From an uncultured Bacteroidales bacterium (GTDB lineage: Bacteria > Bacteroidota > Bacteroidia > Bacteroidales > WCHB1-69): a DNA stretch of 6,239 nucleotides. The stretch spans positions 1 to 6,239 of the forward strand of contig CALECM010000058.1 of assembly GCA_937949745.1 (NCBI GenBank), read 5' to 3'. Positions 1-6,239 of the stretch are shown here, one piece after another; the first letter of the stretch is position 1, and each line of letters begins with the position of its first letter. The position numbers and the translations under genes are program-made. Below the pieces are notes generated by a model. The model saw only the letters and a list, made by a program, of their open reading frames with translations, made no database searches and had not been told where the DNA came from.

Positions 1-3000
1 GACAATATTGATCCGATGATTACTTACAGAGGTAACGATACAATAACCGGTACTATTAAAATACCCGCTACTCCCAATACACCTCCGGCACTGGAAGAGA
101 CTATTCCATACGGAATGCCTTATACCATTACCCCGACAGGAGCCAGTCCTCTCAATTATTTCTATTTCTACGATCCTTCAACCGGGGAACTGGAAGGAGA
201 AGGCTCCGCATTCACCACACCGCGTATTTACGATCCCGTGACCGTTTATGATTACAGCGGACGTATTTCTGAAAATGAATTCGCACAGGAAGTAACTGTT
301 GGAAATCCCGCATCTACTTCTAATACCACATTACCTTTTACTTTTTCACAAGGACAATCGGTAGGTGTTATCCTCTACACGGCAGCGGAAATGGGAGGCC
401 ATTCCGGTACGATAGATACCATCGCCATACAAATCAACAAGACAGCTTCAGATGGGTTCCCCGTGAAGATATATCTCAAAAATGATAACAGAGCTTCGCT
501 TTCAGGTGGAAATTATACCTGGTCGGCTTTTACCAACGGAGCCACCCTTATCTTTGACGATCTCACGGATTTCGCTCCGAACGACGGATCATGGTTTAAG
601 ATTCCTGTTCCCGGCGGATTCGAATATACGGGAGAAAGCTTACTGATATTGACTCAGCATGATTGCGGAAATGCTTCATGTGCCAACAGCCTTGGTATCA
701 ATCCTACTCCCGAATTCAGATGGTCTAATACCACCCCGGTAACCAAAGTTATTTCCAGCGCTTCCAATTCTCCTATCGTGTCTGCCAATTTCTCTGGTAC
801 CACAAGCAGGATCAATACCAAATTCCATATCAATTATGCGTGTGTTTCACCTAAATCTACTTTCACGCTCAGGACTACAATCCCCAATTGTGACCTTGAA
901 CTATTATCGATCGAGAGTCCGGTAACTCCAAATAACAACTATGGTAATAATGAAACCGTAAAAGTAAAAATTAAAAATCACGGTTCTACCGCTGCCTCCG
1001 GATTTGCAGTAGGTTATTATCTGGAAGGAGAAGCTGCAACCGAAGAATCTTTCAGGGGCTCAATTCCCGCCGGCGGTACAGGTGAGCATACTTTCACAAC
1101 CGGCATAGACCTTACCGGTATATATTTCGCAAATAATTTCTATGCTTATGTAAGGCAGGAATGCGATATCCATAGATTCAACGATACCCTGGGGATGGTA
1201 CTGGAACACGATGATCCCTGTTTCTCAAGGGCATGGGACGCTACCGGAGCCGATATTTCCAATTTCACCTTCTCGAATATCAACAATGGTCCGGGTACTC
1301 CTATCTTCGGATATAATGTAGCGCCGAACGACGGGATGTATACCGATTATACCCAGACCGTACCTCCGGCAATCGTGGTGGTAGACCAGTTCTACAGTTT
1401 CTCGATCACCAATTCCTTCACGACTCAAAACGGCACCCCGCTTTACAAATATATCTATATTGATTTTAACAGGGATAATCAATTCTCTGCGAATGAATTG
1501 GTTTTTTCCACTCCGACCGCTATCCCGGCCCCGACGCCTGCCAATCCGGCATCTGCAGTGACAACAGGAAGAATTGACATTCCTTTGAATGCTTCGCTGG
1601 GATTGACCCGTATGAGAGTGATTACTTCACAAACCAGCCTCACCAGTCCATGTGTATTGTATCAATACGGAGAGACCGAAGATTACGCCGTACAGATATC
1701 TCCTGCGTTACCACACGATTTGGGCATCACGGCCATACTGCATCCTTCCGGCTCTATCTGCGCGGATCAGGAAGGCCGGATTAAAGTAACAGTAAAAAAT
1801 TACGGTACCTCAACCGAAGATTTTTCGGAAAGTAATTCATTATTGATCACAGCTACTGTTAGCGGTGTGGGGAATAACACCTATACCACAACTATTACTT
1901 CAGGAAGTTTACAACCACGTGAAGAGATGATCGTCATAATAGAAGGAGTTGATTACAGCCAGATCGGAGAGTATAATACCCATATTGTTTTACAATACCT
2001 GTCTGACCAGTATTCCTTCAATAACGAATTTAATGCAACTGCAAAAGTCGAAAGTAATGCTATAGCTTCTGTTCCCGTAAGCGAGAATTTTGAAAATATG
2101 GCTGAAGGCACTTCATTCTCCGCCGATTGGAAAATGGAAAGTACAACCTCCAATTATCAGTGGGCAGTACAACAGGGTGGCACCAACCGGATCCCGGCAA
2201 ATGACCATTCTATCGGTATACCACCATGGGGAATCGTGCCGGAAGGTAAATACGCTGTGGTAAAACCCGCAACTTCCGCTAATCCGAATGCCATCACTAC
2301 GCTTACTTCCCAATGTGTCGATTTACATTATCATAACCAATATCCGAAACAAGTAGATTACTGGGAACATATCTATGCAGCCAATGCCAATACCCAGAAT
2401 AAACTTTATGTGCAAATAGGTTCCGGCGACCACTACATTACGGTAGATTCCATAACCGGCCGTACGAATACCAGTACAGCTCCGCCGTGGTATAAAAGAA
2501 CTGTAGTCCTTGACGACTTTGACGAAGTGGCAAAAGTTCGATTCCTGGCTACCGGACAAAACGGCACTATTTACACTGCCATAGATGATATCGCAATAGA
2601 TTTCGGAAAACCGGATATAGGAATTGAAGCGATCGTTTATCCGAGCGAAGATCCTGCTGACTGCCTGGTTCGGGAAGATTCGGTTACGATGACCGTCCGC
2701 ATCAAAAATTACGGACTGGTATCCGTATATGATTACCAGGTGACCGGAAGCTCTTCATCAGGTTCGTTCTTCTTCTCCAAGACTGAGGATATCACCCAGC
2801 CTTTACATCCGGGCGAAACCATGGAATATACATTTACGGCTAAATTCCCGACACCGGGTGAGATATACTCCCTCTGTCAGTTCGGAGCTTCGACAAGCAT
2901 TGAACATGATAGTGATCCGGAGAACGATATTAAGACGGTAATTACCTGCCTGACTATCGGAATAGAAGAAAACTTAACCGACAATGGAGTGATACTCGGC

Positions 3001-3243
3001 CAGAATATCCCGAATCCGGCTTCGGCCAGAACCCGTATTCCATTCAGTATTCCCAAAGAAGGTGAAGTTATAATCAATATCCATTCTATCGAAGGACAAT
3101 TACTGGAATCCTATACCGGATATTACGATCAGGGAGAGCATATGATCAATATCAATACCAGGAATCTTGCGGCCGGTATATATCTCTACAACCTCCAATA
3201 CGGAGATGTCTCACTGACAAAGAAAATGATTATCCAAAAATAA
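1..3243 (+). CDS. Large multidomain T9SS-secreted surface protein (3' part, start outside window)
   Basis: The reading frame is open from base 1, so the Met at 16 is probably internal and the N-terminus with its signal peptide is missing. With that Met as residue 1, the visible order is as follows. An Ig-like domain of the CHU_C-associated kind lies at about 30-90 (YTITPTG..., FTTP, VTVYDY). A beta-rich domain common in Bacteroidota adhesins lies at about 96-277 (VGVILYTAAEMGG, WFKIPVPGGFEYTG). CARDB-like repeat 1 is at about 292-395. A GEVED domain is at about 402-561, with DFNRDNQF from 483 and YGETEDYAV at 551-559. CARDB-like repeat 2 is at about 567-680. A MAM/lectin-like jelly-roll lies at about 690-864 (NFENM start, AIDDIAIDFG end). 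CARDB-like repeat 3 is at about 866-979. The last ~80 residues are a T9SS type A sorting domain (LGQNIPNPASARTRIPF, LAAGIYLYNL, KKMIIQK). I infer export through the outer membrane and anchoring or release at the surface, with an adhesive or binding role. No catalytic domain is visible in this part; a protease or other enzyme domain could lie upstream. Confidence 0.9.
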   Translation, partial: DNIDPMITYRGNDTITGTIKIPATPNTPPALEETIPYGMPYTITPTGASPLNYFYFYDPSTGELEGEGSAFTTPRIYDPVTVYDYSGRISENEFAQEVTVGNPASTSNTTLPFTFSQGQSVGVILYTAAEMGGHSGTIDTIAIQINKTASDGFPVKIYLKNDNRASLSGGNYTWSAFTNGATLIFDDLTDFAPNDGSWFKIPVPGGFEYTGESLLILTQHDCGNASCANSLGINPTPEFRWSNTTPVTKVISSASNSPIVSANFSGTTSRINTKFHINYACVSPKSTFTLRTTIPNCDLELLSIESPVTPNNNYGNNETVKVKIKNHGSTAASGFAVGYYLEGEAATEESFRGSIPAGGTGEHTFTTGIDLTGIYFANNFYAYVRQECDIHRFNDTLGMVLEHDDPCFSRAWDATGADISNFTFSNINNGPGTPIFGYNVAPNDGMYTDYTQTVPPAIVVVDQFYSFSITNSFTTQNGTPLYKYIYIDFNRDNQFSANELVFSTPTAIPAPTPANPASAVTTGRIDIPLNASLGLTRMRVITSQTSLTSPCVLYQYGETEDYAVQISPALPHDLGITAILHPSGSICADQEGRIKVTVKNYGTSTEDFSESNSLLITATVSGVGNNTYTTTITSGSLQPREEMIVIIEGVDYSQIGEYNTHIVLQYLSDQYSFNNEFNATAKVESNAIASVPVSENFENMAEGTSFSADWKMESTTSNYQWAVQQGGTNRIPANDHSIGIPPWGIVPEGKYAVVKPATSANPNAITTLTSQCVDLHYHNQYPKQVDYWEHIYAANANTQNKLYVQIGSGDHYITVDSITGRTNTSTAPPWYKRTVVLDDFDEVAKVRFLATGQNGTIYTAIDDIAIDFGKPDIGIEAIVYPSEDPADCLVREDSVTMTVRIKNYGLVSVYDYQVTGSSSSGSFFFSKTEDITQPLHPGETMEYTFTAKFPTPGEIYSLCQFGASTSIEHDSDPENDIKTVITCLTIGIEENLTDNGVILGQNIPNPASARTRIPFSIPKEGEVIINIHSIEGQLLESYTGYYDQGEHMININTRNLAAGIYLYNLQYGDVSLTKKMIIQK

Positions 3244-3249
3244 AAAATG

Positions 3250-3278
3250 AAGGCTGTCCCGAAAAGACAGCCTTTTTT
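3250..3278 (+). terminator. Rho-independent terminator of the T9SS cargo gene
   Basis: A 9-bp perfect stem is formed by AAGGCTGTC (3250-3258) and its complement at 3266-3274. The loop is 7 nt (3259-3265), and a run of six T follows at 3273-3278. It begins 7 nt after the TAA stop, so it should end the upstream transcript and insulate the next gene. Confidence 0.9.
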
Positions 3279-3290
3279 ATTCAAATATCG

Positions 3291-3298
3291 TATATTTG
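3291..3298 (+). promoter_or_regulatory. Candidate -7 promoter element of the beta-barrel gene
   Basis: TATATTTG exactly matches the Bacteroidota -7 consensus TAnnTTTG. By usual spacing, transcription would start near 3302, giving a leader of about 46 nt before the ATG at 3348. No clear TTTG -33 element is present: the expected place falls in the terminator's right arm and T-run. The call rests on the -7 box and on its position between a terminator and a gene. Confidence 0.55.
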
Positions 3299-3347
3299 CG
3301 TCGTATTTACATCTACGGAAATCATTATTAACAAACCGGCTTTTTTT

Positions 3348-4001
3348 ATGAAAAAGAATTACACTTTTAAAAATTTGTTTATTGTCTCAATCTTTATCAG
3401 TTTTCTCGGCCTACAGCTAAATGCACAAACCCGGAGCGAATTTTACGTACAGATAGGTGCCGCCATTCCGGTAGGTTCATTCGCTGGCGGAAATGATATT
3501 ATTATTGATGATTTTTACAACAGTGCTGAATCTTTCTATAACGGAGCAATTCCGGGACCCGGCTTTACATTCGGTTACGGATACTTCTGGGATGGCGTAT
3601 TTACGCCTAAAGACGCTTTGGGAATATTCGCCGACGCAACCATTATCTGGAATCCTGTGAAAAAAAGTATCAGGGAATTATCTGATAGGACTCCGTCCTA
3701 TTTAACTTATTCAATTGCCATAGGGCCTAAATATTGTTATTATCTTGGCACCTCCGAGAGAATTTCGGTTTTTGGACAACTGGGTATTACATTAGGTTCC
3801 ACAAGTCAGCTTAAAGGAAATATAAGTCCACAGTTTGGCGTCGGAGGGATAGCAGGTGCCGGAGTGGGATATATGGAATGGTTGACCGCGGGTCTCTATT
3901 TTACTTATTTCGGAAATCAGAAGATCAGATATTCCGGAATTGAAACCAATTTAGCTATGAATCCCATGGCACTCCAGATCAAAGTCGGATTTCATTTCTA
4001 A
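3348..4001 (+). CDS. Outer-membrane beta-barrel protein (porin-like family)
   Basis: This is a 217-residue exported protein. It has a basic N-terminus (MKKNYTFKN), a hydrophobic core at about 10-24 and a signal peptidase I site at LNA|QT (26/27). The mature part of about 190 residues begins with the alternating strand EFYVQIGAAIPVGSFAGG. It continues with aromatic and glycine-rich amphipathic strands (FTFGYGYFW, 73-81; LGIFADATIIW, 91-101; AGLYFTYFG, 181-189) and ends in LQIKVGFHF, with the terminal aromatic residue typical of outer-membrane barrels. Size and pattern suit a small barrel of about eight strands, like the Bacteroidota 'outer membrane beta-barrel' or 'porin family' proteins. The specific cargo or role is unknown. 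The start codon directly precedes the signal peptide and follows a T-rich leader without a Shine-Dalgarno sequence, as usual in this phylum. It appears monocistronic, and its 3' end overlaps the convergent thyA gene by 4 bp. Confidence 0.85.
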   Translation: MKKNYTFKNLFIVSIFISFLGLQLNAQTRSEFYVQIGAAIPVGSFAGGNDIIIDDFYNSAESFYNGAIPGPGFTFGYGYFWDGVFTPKDALGIFADATIIWNPVKKSIRELSDRTPSYLTYSIAIGPKYCYYLGTSERISVFGQLGITLGSTSQLKGNISPQFGVGGIAGAGVGYMEWLTAGLYFTYFGNQKIRYSGIETNLAMNPMALQIKVGFHF

Positions 4002-4792
4002 ACGGCTACCGGAGCCTTGATATGGGGTTCTGGATCATATCCGGTCAATTGGAAATCTTCATATTTAAAATCAAAGATCGAAGTAACCTCCGGATTGATC
4101 ATCATGCGGGGCAGGGATTTCGGACTTCGGGTTAATTGTTCTTTAGCCTGTTCCATATGATTGGAATAAAGATGAACATCTCCGAAAGTATGGATAAAAT
4201 GTTTAGGCTTTAACCCTGTAACCTGGGCAATCATCATCAGTAAAAGCGAGTAAGAAGCGATATTAAACGGCACTCCCAGAAAAAGATCGGCGCTACGCTG
4301 ATAGAGTTGACAGGATATTTCCCCATTGTTCACATAAAACTGAAAAAGGACATGGCACGGGGCAAGGGCCATCTCCGGAATTTCCGCTACATTCCACGCA
4401 CTCACAATAAGCCTTCTGGAATCGGGATTATGTTTTATTTGTTCGATAACATCACTGATCTGGTCGACAGTAGAACCGTCCTTAGCACCCCAGGAACGCC
4501 ATTGTTTACCGTAAACTGGACCCAGATCGCCATTTTCGTCAGCCCATTCATCCCAGATCTTAACCCCGTGATCTTTCAGATATCTGATATTGGTATCTCC
4601 CTGAAGAAACCATAAAAGTTCATAAATAATAGAACGAAGGTGTAGTTTTTTGGTTGTTAGCAACGGGAAACCTTCTTCAAGGTCAAACCTCATCTGATAT
4701 CCGAAAACACTATAAGTTCCGGTACCGGTACGGTCTGCTTTATAGCTGCCGTTCTCTATAATATGGTTGAGTAAATCGAGGTAATTTTTCAT
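3998..4792 (-). CDS. thyA: Thymidylate synthase ThyA
   Basis: ThyA converts dUMP to dTMP in the cytoplasm, using 5,10-methylenetetrahydrofolate as both one-carbon donor and reductant. From the ATG at 4792 the product is 264 residues, the same length as E. coli ThyA, and key residues fall at the same numbers. These are Arg21 (DRTGTGT), Glu58, Trp80 (WDEWADENGDLGPVYG), Arg126-Arg127 (DSRR), the catalytic nucleophile Cys146 (LAPCH), Asp169, Asn177 (GVPFN), and His207 and Tyr209 (HLYSNH). The C-terminus IKAPVAV is also typical. A longer in-frame version would start at a TTG (4811-4813), but that codon is the end of the likely -7 box, so I reject it. Position 168 is Ala, where E. coli as I recall it has a non-catalytic Cys. 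The gene converges on the beta-barrel gene with overlapping stops, so no folA follows it. The protein is the folate-dependent classical enzyme, not flavin-dependent ThyX. Confidence 0.98.
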   Translation of the reverse strand: MKNYLDLLNHIIENGSYKADRTGTGTYSVFGYQMRFDLEEGFPLLTTKKLHLRSIIYELLWFLQGDTNIRYLKDHGVKIWDEWADENGDLGPVYGKQWRSWGAKDGSTVDQISDVIEQIKHNPDSRRLIVSAWNVAEIPEMALAPCHVLFQFYVNNGEISCQLYQRSADLFLGVPFNIASYSLLLMMIAQVTGLKPKHFIHTFGDVHLYSNHMEQAKEQLTRSPKSLPRMMINPEVTSIFDFKYEDFQLTGYDPEPHIKAPVAV

Positions 4793-4810
4793 AATATCTG
4801 TTTGATGATG

Positions 4811-4818
4811 CAAAAATA
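4811..4818 (-). promoter_or_regulatory. Candidate -7 promoter element of thyA
   Basis: Read on the minus strand, this is TATTTTTG, an exact match to TAnnTTTG. Transcription would start near 4807, leaving a leader of about 15 nt before the thyA ATG at 4792. No clear -33 TTTG lies about 20 nt further upstream. The box overlaps the TTG that would begin a longer ThyA, which argues for the ATG start. Confidence 0.5.
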
Positions 4819-4823
4819 AAGAA

Positions 4824-4839
4824 ATGATTCAAAAATCAT
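4824..4839. repeat. Short inverted repeat upstream of thyA
   Basis: ATGATT (4824-4829) and AATCAT (4834-4839) form a perfect 6-bp inverted repeat around a 4-nt spacer. It lies just upstream of the thyA -7 box, where a regulator could contact the promoter. In AT-rich intergenic DNA a repeat this short can arise by chance, so it is recorded only as a weak candidate. Confidence 0.25.
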
Positions 4840-4982
4840 CCCGTTGTTGAACCCTTTATTTATTTATTCGTTGAAACAAGGACAGGATATATCACCTAAT
4901 TCGTTAAGATACGGCAATTTAATTTATCGTTTAAACTCGTCTGCAAAAGGACGTGACCATATAAAGGATTGGTATTTTTAAT

Positions 4983-4990
4983 TACTTTTG
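4983..4990 (+). promoter_or_regulatory. Candidate -7 promoter element of pta
   Basis: TACTTTTG exactly matches TAnnTTTG, and the likely start near 4994 gives a leader of about 34 nt. No TTTG is found about 20 nt upstream. A TTG at 4969-4971 is only 11 nt away, too close for the usual -33 spacing. The box makes up most of the left arm of the palindrome, so a protein on the palindrome would block or alter polymerase access. Confidence 0.55.
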
Positions 4991-4998
4991 CAAAAGTA
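4991..4998 (-). promoter_or_regulatory. Possible leftward -7 element created by palindrome symmetry
   Basis: On the minus strand this reads TACTTTTG, the mirror copy of the pta box. A TTG on the minus strand (5018-5016), 17 nt upstream of it, could act as a -33 element, somewhat closer than the usual spacing. Transcription would start near 4987 and run towards thyA with a leader of roughly 195 nt. It may simply be a by-product of the palindrome. Confidence 0.3.
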
Positions 4999-5027
4999 AT
5001 TAATGATATACTTAACAATATAAAAAC

Positions 5028-6029
5028 ATGGAATTATTAGACCAAATCAGGGAAAAAGCCAGGAAAGCACATAAGAGGATCGTTTTACCGGAAGGCGAAG
5101 AGGACAGGACTTTAAAGGCAGCGGATATCATTCTGAAAGAAGGTTTTGCTGAACTTACTTTGCTGGGAAATGAAAATATCATCATGTCCAAAGCAAAAGA
5201 ATTCGGCCTGACAGAGCTTGACAAAGCTACTATTATAGATCCTAAAAATAATCCCAGAAAAGATTTTTACGCCGGAATGATGGTGGAGATCAGGAAAAAT
5301 AAAGGGATGACGATGGAGGAAGCTTTACGATTGGTTGAAGATCCGTTGTATTTAGGTGTATTATTGATAAAAAATAAAGAAGTCGACGGGGAAGTTGCCG
5401 GAGCTTTAAATGCCACCGGAGACGTACTACGCCCTGCTTTCCAGATCGTGAAAACCCTACCGGGAATCTCGGTAGTTTCTGGGGCTTTCATCATGATTCT
5501 GAAAGACAAACAATGGGGTGATGACGGAGTGATGGTTTTCGCAGACTGCGCTGCGCATCCCAATCCCAATGAAAATGAGCTGGCGCAGATCGCGGTCGCT
5601 TCCGCGCAAACTGCCAAAAGTATCGCAGGTCTGGATCCGAAGGTCGCGATGTTAAGTTTCTCAACCAAAGGATCGGCCAAACACGAAATGGTAGACAAAG
5701 TGGTCAATGCGACCCGCATAGCCAAAGAGATGGCCCCTGACCTGAAAATAGATGGTGAGTTACAGGCCGACGCCGCGATCGTACCTGGTATAGGAGCTTC
5801 AAAAGCCCCGGGAAGTGAAATTGCCGGAAAAGCTAATGTCCTGATATTCCCCACCCTGGAAGTAGGAAATATCGCTTATAAATTAGTACAACGCCTAGCC
5901 AATGCAGAGGCGATAGGCCCGATCATGCAGGGAATGGCCGCTCCGATTAACGATCTCTCACGGGGATGTTCTGTGGAAGATATCGTGAATCTGGTTGCCA
6001 TTACGGCAAATCAGGCAACCAATGGATAA
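5028..6029 (+). CDS. pta: Phosphate acetyltransferase
   Basis: Pta catalyses acetyl-CoA + phosphate <-> acetyl phosphate + CoA in the cytoplasm. With acetate kinase it yields ATP and acetate during fermentation. The 333-residue product is the short single-domain form, without the extra N-terminal domains of the E. coli enzyme, and equals the length of Methanosarcina thermophila Pta. It is covered by the PTA_PTB fold: IVLPEGEEDRTL (18-29), an EVAGALNATGDVLRPA segment, ELQADAAIVP, and the signature block at 270-328 (IFPTLEVGNIAYKLVQRLA, GPIMQGMAAPINDLSRGC, EDIV). Ser311, Arg312 and Asp318 correspond to active-site Ser309, Arg310 and Asp316 of the M. thermophila enzyme. Phosphate butyryltransferase is a relative, but length and signature favour Pta. 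The ATG at 5028 follows an A-rich leader (TATAAAAAC) without a Shine-Dalgarno sequence. Its usual partner ackA is not immediately downstream; the next gene, 61 bp on, encodes a secreted protein. Expression may be controlled through the palindrome at 4978-5003. Confidence 0.96.
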   Translation: MELLDQIREKARKAHKRIVLPEGEEDRTLKAADIILKEGFAELTLLGNENIIMSKAKEFGLTELDKATIIDPKNNPRKDFYAGMMVEIRKNKGMTMEEALRLVEDPLYLGVLLIKNKEVDGEVAGALNATGDVLRPAFQIVKTLPGISVVSGAFIMILKDKQWGDDGVMVFADCAAHPNPNENELAQIAVASAQTAKSIAGLDPKVAMLSFSTKGSAKHEMVDKVVNATRIAKEMAPDLKIDGELQADAAIVPGIGASKAPGSEIAGKANVLIFPTLEVGNIAYKLVQRLANAEAIGPIMQGMAAPINDLSRGCSVEDIVNLVAITANQATNG

Positions 6030-6069
6030 AAGTGGCATGTAAGCCGCTCCTCTGACCTGTGTCTTAAAA

Positions 6070-6077
6070 TATAATTG
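6070..6077 (+). promoter_or_regulatory. Weak -7-like element before the 3'-edge gene
   Basis: TATAATTG matches TAnnTTTG at five of six fixed positions and would start transcription about 10 nt before the ATG at 6091. No -33 element is visible, and no terminator separates this gene from pta. Read-through from pta is an equally good explanation for its expression. Confidence 0.25.
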
Positions 6078-6090
6078 TAATACTGTGACC

Positions 6091-6239
6091 ATGAGAAAAA
6101 GAGGATTATTGTTGATCATATGTATATTTTGCGCTTTAAATACTACGATAGCGCAAAATGACGACGTGCCGTTGCCGAGAAGTTTACAAAGCAGAAGTAC
6201 CCGCAACCCGGAGAATCCCGAACGGAAAATCAAATTTAC
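6091..6239 (+). CDS. Secreted protein of unknown function (5' part, cut by window end)
   Basis: An open frame starts at the ATG at 6091 and runs without a stop to the end of the window (49 codons plus 2 bases). It begins with a clear signal peptide: basic MRKRG, a hydrophobic stretch LLLIICIFCAL, and a signal peptidase I site at TIA|QN (21/22). The two Cys residues lie inside the hydrophobic core and are not placed as a lipobox, so a lipoprotein is unlikely. The visible mature part (QNDDVPLPRSLQSRSTRNPE..., ending KIKF) is polar, rich in Arg, Ser and Pro, and resembles no family I can name with confidence. The protein is probably periplasmic, outer-membrane or exported. It starts 61 bp after the pta stop on the same strand. 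Confidence 0.75.
   Translation, partial: MRKRGLLLIICIFCALNTTIAQNDDVPLPRSLQSRSTRNPENPERKIKF

Larger units (their letters stand above)
4978..5003. promoter_or_regulatory. 26-bp perfect palindrome over the pta promoter (candidate operator)
   Basis: The left arm TTAATTACTTTTG (4978-4990) is followed directly by its exact reverse complement (4991-5003), with no spacer. The palindrome lies in the thyA-pta divergent intergenic region, 24 bp before the pta ATG. It contains TACTTTTG on both strands, so a -7 consensus box points each way. The predicted pta start site (near 4994) is inside the right arm. The mRNA would therefore lack the left arm and could not fold this as a hairpin, which favours a DNA-level role such as a dimeric repressor site or a symmetric promoter. 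The binding protein is unknown. The palindrome itself is certain; its function is inferred. Confidence 0.6.

Noticed and set aside
4004..4016. Small hairpin GGCT/AGCC just after the beta-barrel stop
   Set aside because: The stem is only 4 bp with no T-run on either strand, and it lies in the thyA coding end, so it is not credible as a terminator.
4307..4615. 102-codon open frame on the + strand inside thyA
   Set aside because: It lies wholly antisense to an intact thyA, encodes no recognisable domain or signal peptide, and has no promoter-like element of its own.
4886..4893. GATATATC 8-bp palindrome in the thyA-pta intergenic region
   Set aside because: It is short, AT-rich, does not extend into its flanks and is not near either promoter element.
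5267..5854. 195-codon open frame on the - strand inside pta
   Set aside because: It is fully antisense to pta, whose motifs are intact. Its Ser/Ala/Pro-rich product looks like a reading-frame shadow.
5958..6233. 91-codon open frame on the - strand over the pta end and the right edge
   Set aside because: It overlaps the conserved pta C-terminus and the signal-peptide gene on the other strand, and shows no domain features.
1..6239. Search for defence, mobile-element, CRISPR or RNA-gene signals
   Set aside because: No transposase, terminal repeats, spaced direct repeats, tRNA-like cloverleaf or nuclease/toxin motifs were seen. The window is adequately explained by envelope and housekeeping genes.

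Overview
The window looks like ordinary chromosomal DNA of a member of the Bacteroidota, most likely the order Bacteroidales. Four signs point there. The first protein ends in a type IX secretion system (T9SS) sorting domain and carries GEVED, CARDB-like and CHU_C-type Ig-like domains. Exact matches to the Bacteroidota -7 promoter element TAnnTTTG sit upstream of three genes. Start codons follow A/T-rich leaders instead of Shine-Dalgarno sequences. Base composition is moderately AT-rich.

Layout, left to right. Positions 1-3243 hold the 3' part of a very large secreted or surface multidomain protein; its start lies outside the window. A strong rho-independent terminator (3250-3278) closes it. 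A -7 element (3291-3298) then precedes a 217-residue outer-membrane beta-barrel protein (3348-4001, +). Converging on it, with the stop codons overlapping by 4 bp, is thyA, thymidylate synthase (3998-4792, -). A 235-bp divergent intergenic region (4793-5027) separates thyA from pta, phosphate acetyltransferase (5028-6029, +). This region has a -7 box for thyA and a 26-bp perfect palindrome (4978-5003) that contains the pta -7 box and, by symmetry, the same box facing thyA. At the right edge a second secreted protein of unknown function begins (6091-6239, cut by the window end).

The genes do not form one pathway. Two encode cell-envelope or exported proteins (T9SS cargo and a beta-barrel), one makes dTMP for DNA synthesis, one interconverts acetyl-CoA and acetyl phosphate, and the last is an unassigned exported protein. 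The partners often found next to thyA (folA) and pta (ackA) are absent from the adjacent positions visible here. I see no RNA gene, CRISPR array, insertion sequence, phage gene or defence system. I found no convincing novel system. The most interesting non-coding signal is the palindrome over the pta promoter.
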